Source of the DNA: a virus
DNA length: 21,086 nucleotides
Strand: one strand, 5' to 3'
Virus record (IMG/VR): IMGVR_UViG_3300008113_001092
Coordinates: 1-21,086 of that record
The notes under the pieces are model-generated. The model worked only from the letters and a program-made list of their open reading frames with translations. It was not told the DNA's origin and did no database searches. The position numbers and the translations under genes were made by a program. Positions 12,941-20,900 of the stretch are shown piece by piece (within the stretch, counting starts at the first letter, position 1; each line of letters begins with the position of its first letter).

Positions 12941-13150
12941 GGTTCGAAAGCCGCTGGTTTTGTCAGGGATAGATGAGGCAGCGGTAAGTAGTGACGCCCC
13001 GGAAAGACGGGGGGAGGTAATGCAACGAAGTGACCCAAGCTGTGTGTGGGGCAAATAACTACAGCGGCGGGGGCTGGGCTACAACCGTGGGTCTTAGTTT
13101 GCTTCTCCCCATAGGTCTCCTACTCAGTGACCCCGCATAATTAGCGTATT
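12941..13150 (+). ncRNA. Candidate structured RNA (leader or free small RNA)
   Basis: About 210 bases downstream of a strong promoter hold no convincing gene. Visible pairings are CCGCTG (12951-12956) with CAGCGG (12979-12984), and CCCCG (12997-13001), GAAAGA loop, CGGGG (13008-13012). GACCC occurs at 13032-13036 and again at 13129-13133, and the single GGGTC at 13089-13093 can pair with either copy, so two mutually exclusive folds are possible. The 3' end runs into the GGAGG of the 13160 gene. No known RNA family is recognised. It may be a cis-acting leader controlling the replication unit or a separate phage small RNA. Confidence 0.45.
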
Positions 13151-13159
13151 GGAGGAAAT

Positions 13160-13591
13160 ATGATTGAAGAATTAGATGCTACCGCTGAAGAGGAACAACC
13201 CTCTATTCCGTTAGACAAACTCACCGAGATATACATCAAGATTCGCGACACAAGGCAAGCGAAGGCACGTGCTTTCGATGCCGAGGATAAGCTTCTTGAA
13301 GAGCAGATGCAGATGATTGAAGGGCAAATGCTCGAAATCTGTAAGAGAAATAACGCAAGTAGCATCCGCACCGAAAACGGCACGGTCATTCGTCAAGTCA
13401 AGTCACGGTACTGGACTAATGACTGGGATTCAATGTATTCGTTTATCAAAGATAACAATGCATTTGGCCTATTGGAGAAGAGACTTCATCAGACACACAT
13501 GAAAGAGTTTCTATCCGAGAATCCAGACAAACTTCCGATGGGCTTAAACGTCGAGCGGGAGTACACCATAACTGTTAGACGTTCTTCGTGA
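13160..13591 (+). CDS. Conserved phage protein of unknown function
   Basis: A 143-residue acidic protein at ATG 13160, with GGAGG and a 4-base spacer. Residues about 20-64 form a long charged helix, probably a coiled coil (LTEIYIKIRDTRQAKARAFDAEDKLLEEQMQMIEGQML). A compact domain follows with SSIRTENGTVIRQVKSRYWTNDW and a C-terminal GLNVEREYTITVRRS. I recall this combination (RTe.Gtv.r..k.ryw..dw...GLnv..eyti.VrR) as a conserved protein in phage replication regions, with no proven function. It is the first gene after the structured leader and immediately precedes the SSB candidate. Confidence 0.85.
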   Translation: MIEELDATAEEEQPSIPLDKLTEIYIKIRDTRQAKARAFDAEDKLLEEQMQMIEGQMLEICKRNNASSIRTENGTVIRQVKSRYWTNDWDSMYSFIKDNNAFGLLEKRLHQTHMKEFLSENPDKLPMGLNVEREYTITVRRSS

Positions 13592-13598
13592 GGACCAT

Positions 13599-14495
13599 AT
13601 GAGTAACTTAACATTAGTGAACCAAGAGCTACCCGACTTCCTGCGTGATGCAGGTCTCAGTGAATTGACCAAACAACTTGCCGGTAAGTCTGGCAAGACC
13701 GGCGTAAAGCGTATCGTGCCAAAGAACGGCATCTTCCGCAAAATCGTCGGTGGTGAAGAGATGGGTAAGACCAGCAGCGCATTGAAAACAATCATCATCC
13801 ACGGTTCGCCGAATGTTGGTCGTATCTTCTATGCAAAAGCATGGTCGCCTGACGCTGAACCCGCTGCACCAGATTGCTTTTCGAACGACGGTCGTGCTCC
13901 TGATCCAAGTGTTCAAAACCCACCTGCTTCGCGTTGCGATAGCTGCCCTAACAATATCAAAGGTTCGGGTATGGGTAGTTCCAAAGCCTGTCGCTACTCG
14001 CGTCGTTTGGCTTTGATGTTGCTGGATGATTTTGGTACTGCGCTGGAAGGCGAGGTATATCAGATGAACCTAGCATCGAAGTCGCTGTTTGGTGACAACG
14101 TCGGTGATCGCTTCACCTTCGAGAACTATGCCAAGTACCTTGCTAATAACGGCAAGTCTGTTGACTGGTTCATCACCGAGATCAGCTTCAACGAGGACAA
14201 TGACAATCAGTCGGTTCTCTTTGAGCCGGTCGGTCATATCAACCGTGCTATCTACGACGTTACTCAACCTGCACAGGAGCGCGAGGAAGTTAAGAAGATG
14301 GTGGTTATGACACCGTACCAAGCAGATGTATCAGGTCGCGTACTTGGTATGACTAAGGCAGAAGCTGAAGAGCCGTTTGAAACGGTAGCCCCAGTAGCTG
14401 AACCAAAGAAGCGTGAGTCTAAAAAAGCTGCCGAAGCCCCACAACCCAAGCAAAGCCTTGATGCGGTGGTGAAAGCATGGAGCGACGAGGAGTAA
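13599..14495 (+). CDS. Probable zinc-containing single-stranded-DNA-binding protein
   Basis: A 298-residue protein I take to be the phage SSB. Four cysteines form a probable zinc site: C93, C113, C116 (CDSC) and C131 (KACRYSRRL), embedded in a folded core rich in strands. The C-terminal 70 residues are a low-complexity Ala/Lys/Glu/Pro linker ending in the acidic tail AWSDEE, the arrangement used by SSB proteins to recruit partners. It lies between replication genes. It does not resemble OB-fold bacterial SSB by sequence, so the assignment rests on architecture, position and memory of similar podovirus proteins. ATG 13599 has AGGA at a suitable distance. Confidence 0.6.
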   Translation: MSNLTLVNQELPDFLRDAGLSELTKQLAGKSGKTGVKRIVPKNGIFRKIVGGEEMGKTSSALKTIIIHGSPNVGRIFYAKAWSPDAEPAAPDCFSNDGRAPDPSVQNPPASRCDSCPNNIKGSGMGSSKACRYSRRLALMLLDDFGTALEGEVYQMNLASKSLFGDNVGDRFTFENYAKYLANNGKSVDWFITEISFNEDNDNQSVLFEPVGHINRAIYDVTQPAQEREEVKKMVVMTPYQADVSGRVLGMTKAEAEEPFETVAPVAEPKKRESKKAAEAPQPKQSLDAVVKAWSDEE

Positions 14496-14499
14496 GCGT

Positions 14500-14739
14500 A
14501 TGAGCTACGGATACAGTCAGCGATTAGTCGAAGCTAATCAACAGGCGGATACTGAATCGCTGGGTGTAGTTTTGGGCCGACGCTGTATCGAACTTGGCAT
14601 TTCGGTCAATCAAGTAGCGGATAAGCTGGGTGTTAGCCGCGCCACAGTTTACAACTGGTTTTGGGGTTCATCCGTGCCAGACCGCCAACGAAGTGAACGA
14701 ATTGCCAAGTTCATGCAAACACTAAAAAAGCGTAAGTAA
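14500..14739 (+). CDS. Cro/XRE-type helix-turn-helix protein
   Basis: A 79-residue DNA-binding protein. Residues about 22-73 form a five-helix XRE/Cro-type HTH: LGRRCIELGISVNQVADKLG as the first helices, VSRATVYNWFWG as recognition helix, then PDRQRSERIAKFM. It starts at ATG 14500 behind GAGGAG, and it ends in a basic tail (KKRK). Small phage proteins of this type act as repressors or regulators; it is a candidate to bind the repeated palindromes or the promoters at 7910 and 12910. A replication-initiation role is also possible because it lies directly before the primase-helicase. Confidence 0.88.
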   Translation: MSYGYSQRLVEANQQADTESLGVVLGRRCIELGISVNQVADKLGVSRATVYNWFWGSSVPDRQRSERIAKFMQTLKKRK

Positions 14740-14742
14740 TAC

Positions 14743-14767
14743 AAAAAGCGCGGGGAGCTTGCTCCCC
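14743..14767 (-). terminator. Hairpin reading as an intrinsic terminator on the minus strand
   Basis: GGGGAGC (14752-14758) and GCTCCCC (14761-14767) form a tight stem. On the plus strand no T-run follows directly. On the minus strand the stem is followed by GCGC and then five T (the A-run at 14743-14747), the layout of a terminator facing left. It would stop antisense transcripts. On the plus strand it may act as an RNA hairpin in the primase leader. Confidence 0.45.
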
Positions 14768-14796
14768 ATCGATGCCCTTTTCACCCCTAAAAATCT

Positions 14797-17643
14797 ATGC
14801 CTAACTTCGACTTGCTCGATCTGGTGCTGCCGACTGAAGGTCGGTATTGCATCATGGGGTTAGGTAAGTACCCAGACCAAAACTTTGCAGACACACGAGA
14901 AGAAGCGCTGGAGATTGCGCAGCGTCTCGCCAAACAAAAATTCAATGTGTACTTCGGTGCCGCCAAGTACGGCGCACTAAACAGACGGACGCAAGAGAAT
15001 GCTCAGCACTTCAAGGCGCTCTGGATAGACATTGATTGCGGCGCAGAGAAAGCCGAAAAAGGCGAGGGCTACATCGACCAAGCCACGGGGATGTCAGAGT
15101 TCAAGCGGTTCTGCAAAGCAGTCGGCTTACCTAAACCAATCCTAGTTAATTCAGGCAATGGGCTACATATGTACTGGCCTCTCACCGAGGTCATCAACAG
15201 ACAGCAGTGGGAGCCGTTGTCCAAGCGCCTACTTGAGCTTTGTGTAGCGCATAACCTAATTGTTGACCCAGCAGTTTTTGAGGCAGCGCGAATCATGCGC
15301 ATGCCAGACACGTACAACTACCGGTACGACCCGCCTAGCTGGGCACACATCATTAGCACCGACTGCCCTCCAGTCTCGTATGAGCAGATGAGAGAGTTGC
15401 TCGGTGCGCCCGAGCCGAAGCCAGAGCCGGAGAAGCCCGACTTCATTCCAGCAGGGCAGCTTAGCCCGATGATGGAAGCAATGATGGCGAACCAGATCAA
15501 GCGGTTCAAGACCATCATGATTAAGTCTGCTAACGGCGAAGGCTGTCAGCAGTTGCTACATTGCTACAACAACCAGACCGAGCTTGAAGAGCCACTGTGG
15601 AGAGCAGGGCTGTCGATTGCGTCATTCTGTGTTGATAGTGACCGTTCTGCGCACTTGCTATCCAACCAATACCCCGACTATGACCCAGCCGAGGTGGACA
15701 AAAAGGTGGCGTACATACAACGTACAGGCGGTCCGTACAAATGTGAGACGTTCGAAAAACTGAACCCCGGCGGCTGCGACGGATGCCCCAACAAGGGTTT
15801 GATCAAGTCGCCTATCGTACTGGGCATGGAGGTAGCCGAGGCCGAAGCGGATGAAGTTGAGGTAGTTGAGGAATCGGGGGTAGCCCAGCGGTACGTGATA
15901 CCTGAGTATCCGTTTCCGTTTTTCCGTGGGCAGTCGGGTGGAATTTATAAACGTCCGCCCAAAGATTCGGATGAGACTGAGCCGCAGCTTGTGTATGAGC
16001 ATGACCTGTACGTGCTCAAGCGGATGCATGACCCCGAGACAGGGGAGACATTGCTCTTCAGGCTGCACCTTCCAAGAGATGGAGTGCGTGAATTCTCGGT
16101 GCCGCTGGCAGCTGCCGTGGTCAAAGAGAAGCTCAGGGATGCGCTAGCCCCGCACGGTGTCGCGCCGACTGGCAAGCAGATTGAATCCCTGCTGTTCTAC
16201 GTCACTTCGTTTGTTAAAAACTTGCAGTACGCAAACAAGGCAGAAATCATGAGAACACAATTTGGGTGGGTGGATAAAGACAGTAAGTTCATCTTGGGTG
16301 ACCGTGAGATCACAAAAGACGGTGTGTTCTACAGCCCACCATCGACACTTACCAAAGACGAGGCGGCACTAATCTACGCGAAGGGTAGCCTTGAGAAGTG
16401 GAAAGAAGTATTCAACATGTACTCCCGCAAGGGGTTAGAGCCGCATGCATTTGCCGCACTTACTGCATTTGGGTCGCCGCTGCTGAAGTTCACAGGCTTG
16501 AGCGGAGCCATTATCAACGTCATCTACCCGCGCTCTGGGTCGGGTAAGTCCACAACCCTGTATGTCTGCAACAGCGTGTACGGTGAGCCGGTAAGGTTGG
16601 CGTCTATCTGGAAGGACACAGCCGCTGCAAAGATTCACCGACTGGGTGTGCTGAACAACCTGCCAAACACCATCGACGAGATCACCAACATCACCCCGCT
16701 GGAGTTCTCCGACTTGGCCTATAGCATCTCTCAGGGCAGGGGCAAGAACAAGATGCAAGCGCAGACCAACACGATGCGGGTAAACAATACTTCGTGGAAG
16801 GGCATCACACTATCATCTGCCAACGCCAGCTTCTACGAGAAACTCGGTGCCGCTAAAGATTCACCCGATGGTGAGTCGATGCGATTACTAGAGTACACCA
16901 TAGCCCCTAACGACGTTATTGACGTTGCCGAGGGTAAGCAGATGTTTGACCATCAGCTACAAGAAAACTTCGGTCACGCCGGAGAGATTTACATCCAGTG
17001 GCTGGTCAACAATCTAGAAGATGCACAGGGTTTGCTTGCCAAAGTTCAAGCCAAGATCGACAAGGAAGTGCAGTTCACAAGTCGAGAGCGGTTCTGGTCA
17101 GCAGTTGCAGCTTGTAATATCGCTGGTGGTCTGATTGCTAAGTCGCTCGGTCTCCACGACCTTGATATGGCAGCAGTCTACGAGTGGATGGTCAAGATGA
17201 TGAGCGAGATGCGGGAGGAAATTAAGCCGCCTCAATCCAACCCTGCGATTATTCTTGGTGAGTTCATCAACGCGCACATGACCAATGCGCTGGTAGTTAA
17301 CGGCGAGATTGATTCGCGCAGTAATCTGGAAGCACTACCGATATGGGAGCCGAGAGGGGAGTTACTGATACGGTACGAGCCAGATAACAAACATCTGTAC
17401 GTTGCTGCCAAGCAGTTCAAAGACTTCTGCGTTAAGCAGCAGATCAACTACAAAACGACTTTGAAAGAACTACATCAGGCGAACGTGTTCGTAGAGGCCA
17501 TGAACAAGCGCATGTCCAAAGGCATGAAGGTGGTATCCCCCGCAGTTCGGGTACTGAAGTTCGACGCTTCTACGTCAGAGTTTATCCAAATGGACGCAAT
17601 GCTGCTGACCAATGAAGATCGAAACGGTGACGTACAACATTGA
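14797..17643 (+). CDS. Bifunctional primase-helicase (RepB/AEP-type primase plus P-loop helicase)
   Basis: A 948-residue replication protein. Residues 1-180 are an archaeo-eukaryotic-type primase domain: LWIDIDCG (D78, D80), SGNGLHMYWPL (H124) and the ARIMRMPDTYNYR segment (164-176). A probable zinc site follows (C316, C327, C330 in GGCDGCPNKG). Residues 370-700 resemble DUF927-type helicase domains, with Walker A PRSGSGKST (578-586), Walker B TIDE (D627, E628) and a sensor-like TLSSAN. It would prime and unwind DNA for the family A polymerase. No Shine-Dalgarno sequence precedes ATG 14797, which is unusual here; the hairpin at 14752 lies in its leader. Confidence 0.93.
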   Translation: MPNFDLLDLVLPTEGRYCIMGLGKYPDQNFADTREEALEIAQRLAKQKFNVYFGAAKYGALNRRTQENAQHFKALWIDIDCGAEKAEKGEGYIDQATGMSEFKRFCKAVGLPKPILVNSGNGLHMYWPLTEVINRQQWEPLSKRLLELCVAHNLIVDPAVFEAARIMRMPDTYNYRYDPPSWAHIISTDCPPVSYEQMRELLGAPEPKPEPEKPDFIPAGQLSPMMEAMMANQIKRFKTIMIKSANGEGCQQLLHCYNNQTELEEPLWRAGLSIASFCVDSDRSAHLLSNQYPDYDPAEVDKKVAYIQRTGGPYKCETFEKLNPGGCDGCPNKGLIKSPIVLGMEVAEAEADEVEVVEESGVAQRYVIPEYPFPFFRGQSGGIYKRPPKDSDETEPQLVYEHDLYVLKRMHDPETGETLLFRLHLPRDGVREFSVPLAAAVVKEKLRDALAPHGVAPTGKQIESLLFYVTSFVKNLQYANKAEIMRTQFGWVDKDSKFILGDREITKDGVFYSPPSTLTKDEAALIYAKGSLEKWKEVFNMYSRKGLEPHAFAALTAFGSPLLKFTGLSGAIINVIYPRSGSGKSTTLYVCNSVYGEPVRLASIWKDTAAAKIHRLGVLNNLPNTIDEITNITPLEFSDLAYSISQGRGKNKMQAQTNTMRVNNTSWKGITLSSANASFYEKLGAAKDSPDGESMRLLEYTIAPNDVIDVAEGKQMFDHQLQENFGHAGEIYIQWLVNNLEDAQGLLAKVQAKIDKEVQFTSRERFWSAVAACNIAGGLIAKSLGLHDLDMAAVYEWMVKMMSEMREEIKPPQSNPAIILGEFINAHMTNALVVNGEIDSRSNLEALPIWEPRGELLIRYEPDNKHLYVAAKQFKDFCVKQQINYKTTLKELHQANVFVEAMNKRMSKGMKVVSPAVRVLKFDASTSEFIQMDAMLLTNEDRNGDVQH

Positions 17644-17806
17644 TTGGTCTAAGTTTCATCCGGGGCATTCAGTCTTTGTCCCGTGCATTGACCACAAAGC
17701 AGCGCTAGCCGAGGTACATCGCATTACCAAAAGGCTAAAGATAGATGTTGTTACCAAAGTTATTATTGAGGATGGGGTGAAGGGGCTGCGCATCTGGAGG
17801 GTTTAA
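17612..17806 (+). CDS. Small conserved phage protein of unknown function
   Basis: A 64-residue protein overlapping the primase-helicase gene by 32 bases, without a strong ribosome-binding site; it probably relies on coupled translation. The pattern YNIDWSKFHPGHSVFVPC...TKRL...VVTKVIIEDGVKGLRIWRV matches a small protein I recall from podovirus genomes, with an FVPC segment and a basic C-terminus. The fold looks like two strands, a helix and two strands, which would suit nucleic-acid binding, but the function is unknown. It is the last gene of the plus-strand unit. Confidence 0.8.
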   Translation: MKIETVTYNIDWSKFHPGHSVFVPCIDHKAALAEVHRITKRLKIDVVTKVIIEDGVKGLRIWRV

Positions 17807-17820
17807 GCTATACTGAAGCG

Positions 17821-17864
17821 GCTACTTCGCTGTAGCTCCCCTTAAGGAAGTCAGCTCCTTCCTT
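17821..17864 (+). other. Two tandem hairpins preceding the terminator
   Basis: GCTAC (17821-17825) pairs with GTAGC (17832-17836), and AAGGAAG (17844-17850) pairs with CTTCCTT (17858-17864). They lie between the last plus-strand gene and its terminator and could protect the transcript's 3' end. Confidence 0.5.
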
Positions 17865-17869
17865 GCTTC

Positions 17870-17900
17870 GCCCCCGCTTCTCCCCGGCGGGGGCTTTTTT
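17870..17900 (+). terminator. Rho-independent terminator of the plus-strand replication unit
   Basis: GCCCCCGC (17870-17877), 9-base loop, GCGGGGGC (17887-17894), then TTTTTT (17895-17900). The T-run overlaps the stop codon of the convergent gene (17899-17901). On the minus strand no T-run follows the stem, so it works well only rightward. Confidence 0.93.
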
Positions 17901-20900
17901 ATTTGCCTTCCTTATTACGGCGCTCCAGCACTTGCCTATTGCGCTCCTCAATTTTCTTAATTTTGTTCAGCGCAGCTTCTGCACCATAGGCTTCAAACTT
18001 CTCGTCTATCGGCATGCCGCCCCACGTTTCGATGTCGGCAATGGTTTGCTCTTTGCGCTCGATGGATGAATCCAAGCTTTCTTGATCTATCTCGTACTCA
18101 GGGTACTTGATGTTGAACTTATCAATCTTGTCCATCTGTTTGTCGTAGCCATCCCACTTGTTGCTACTCATGCCTTTGAAGAACTCACGGGTGGCATTGT
18201 TCATAAGCTTGGTGCGCTCAATCTCAATACGGTTCTTGTTTGCGCTTAACTTGAACGCAAGCTGCTGTGGTTCCGATAGGATGTCTGGACGGAAGCCGAT
18301 TGACTGTCCGATTAGCTCGCCTGTAGTGAAGCCGCCTTGCAAGATAAGCTCACTACCCTTAATGTCTTTAGCACCTTCAGTTGCGTATTTGTGCGTAAGA
18401 ATAAAGTTGCGGATGAGCGCAGGTGACATCTTCTCGATACCCTTCTGATAGTCTCCGTTACCAAACGCTTCGTATGCGTCGGCAATAGAAAGAATCATGT
18501 TGGCAGAAGGTCCAGCTTTCTCCATCGCAAAGGCCAGCACCGACTCACGAGCAGTCTTAGTTTCTTTGGTGTCGCGCATCCATAGGTCGTTCAAGCTTGT
18601 GCGCGATGCAATATCAAGCCCCGTGATCTGGTTAGCCACGCCACGCTCAACTAAGTCAGATAGCTTCACACCACCAACCTCAATATGACCTAGCGTTTCT
18701 GGGAGCCATACCGAGCGCCACCAAGTCTCGTAGTCCATATCTTTAAGCTCTTGCGGCTTATCTTCATCACGCCAGTACCAGCCAAGCATGCCCATGACAA
18801 TGCTAAACATCGGGAGACCCGCAGCACCTGCCAACACCATGGTCGTGCCGAGAGTGCCGAACATAATCTTGGTTGCTTCCCACTTACCTTCTTTATTCAG
18901 CAGGGGCAGCATGCGTTTGAAGTTACGCATCAGGAATAGCGTCACGTGCAGCGGATACATCGAGAACTGCAACGCTATCTTCCCAAGCCCCTTCTGCATA
19001 AATAGCGGGCGGTTGTACTGTCCGTAGTTACCAAGTGCTTCGTTGGTATCAATAACAGCTTGACCGACTGCTTCATTAAAGCCTTTGCCTGCTTGACGGT
19101 TCAAGCGATAAGAAGCCAAGAACACCATCTCACGGGACAGACGTTCCGTGGTGTGCATCAAGCCGCCGGTAGCCACAGCAAGTCCGCGCTTAGTTGTATC
19201 CAGCACCCCGCCCAACTGCGCAGTCGGCGTAGACTTGTAGCCAAACATCGCGCTGGCATAGGTAGACTGGAATACGTCGCGTCCTAATGCTTCACGGATA
19301 GCCCTGCGCTCATCATCTTTAAGCCCCTTAGCGTTTGACATACTGGGAGCTACAAACGACAGCGTGCCGTCCGGGTTCTTACGCCACACACCATAGGTGT
19401 CCCATAGCTTCAGGGTTCTAGCAAGTTCACGAGCGCCATTAATCTGCCCATAACGAGATAGCAGGATTGGCGTAGCGGTTTGGAACACACCGATTGGCTG
19501 TAACAACGCCGAGGACGCACCTGACAGATACCAGATAAACGCCGAGCGGTTGAGGAAGTCACCGACCCGGTCGGATGCGGTACGAGTGCCGGGATTGAGC
19601 TGCGCATTGATGCGAGCCTGCATCTCCGTAATGAACGGTTGTAGCTCTTCTCGACCTACGATGGAATCCTGAGCCGCCGAGATAGAGTTGCGCAGTAGTG
19701 GAGCGTACTTAATCTTGGACAACTGCGTCGCCATCTTGGTGCCGGTTGTAGAGATGTTGCGCAGCAGGTCGGTTGAGAAGCCCGTGATGTTCTTACGGTT
19801 GATGAACTGCCTGCGGAAACTTTGCTCCGGCATCGCTGTTAGGTACAGCTGGTAGACGGCATCTTTCAGTTCTTCCCGCACTGTCGGGTCGCTGTAGTCT
19901 TGGTTGTCAATGATGTCAAACAGACTCTTCAGGATGCCACTGGAATCAAACGATGCCCTGCGCAGCGATCCAATATCGTTGCCGAGCACGAAGTCCTGAT
20001 CTTCTTTCAACTGCTCTAGCGGTGTACGGCGCTCTTTTGCAAATGCTTCAGCAGCAGCATCTCGCTCTGCCGCCGACTCGAAAGTGAAGAACTGCCGATG
20101 CTTGCCGGAGCCAATAGCCAGCCAGAAGTCACCACGGCGCACCAATGGAACATAAGGTCTGATGCGCTGCCCAGTCTCATACATCTTGCGCACCAGCGCC
20201 ATGATCTGGTTCTGTGACTCTGTGGTCAGGCGGGCGTTGGCAATCTGATCATCCAACAACTGCGCGAAGTAGTCAGACATATCCTGATAGTGTTGCAGGA
20301 TGAGCTTAAATATAGCTTGCCCTTTAGCACCGAGGTCTCGGTACATGTCATCTAGCTTCTTGCTGCGCTCCGTAGCGTCAGGGTCAGTTGGGTCTACTTG
20401 CGCAAGTGTAGAGGCGTAGGACAAGTCCTCCAGCTTAGTGCGCAGTGTCTTATCTTCCTTGAACGCTTTGTGTATGGTCTGGGTGAGGATAGCCGTTGAG
20501 TTCAGCAGTTGCTGTGTCAGACCACCCATCTTTTCCAACAGCACGTTGGCGTTCAATAGCTCCGGTATATACGAGCCACCCCAGCGAGCAAGGAACTCAG
20601 TGGTCGGCATTTTGACCAGCAGCTGCCGCTGCGCGTAGGTCGCACCTTTCCACAACTGCCGCATGGCGGGCAGAATCTTGGTTGGGTCACGGAGTGCCTG
20701 AAGTAACTTGGACTGTTGCGCTAGCTCCTCGGCTTGTCTGCCGATACGTACTTTCTCCAGCGCAATATCAACTTCTGTGTTGATCTGCTTTTCAGTCCTT
20801 ACTGCTTCATCTTGCTCTCCAGCCTCCTCAGCTTTGCTAGTAGCTCCGGTACCGACGCCGACTTTTCCAGTACGTTGATAGCTCGGTTCAGCCCATCCGG

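Noticed and set aside
12940-12948. T-loop-like GGTTCGAAA suggesting a tRNA end
   Set aside because: No acceptor, anticodon or D arms fit around it, and the upstream side is the helicase gene.
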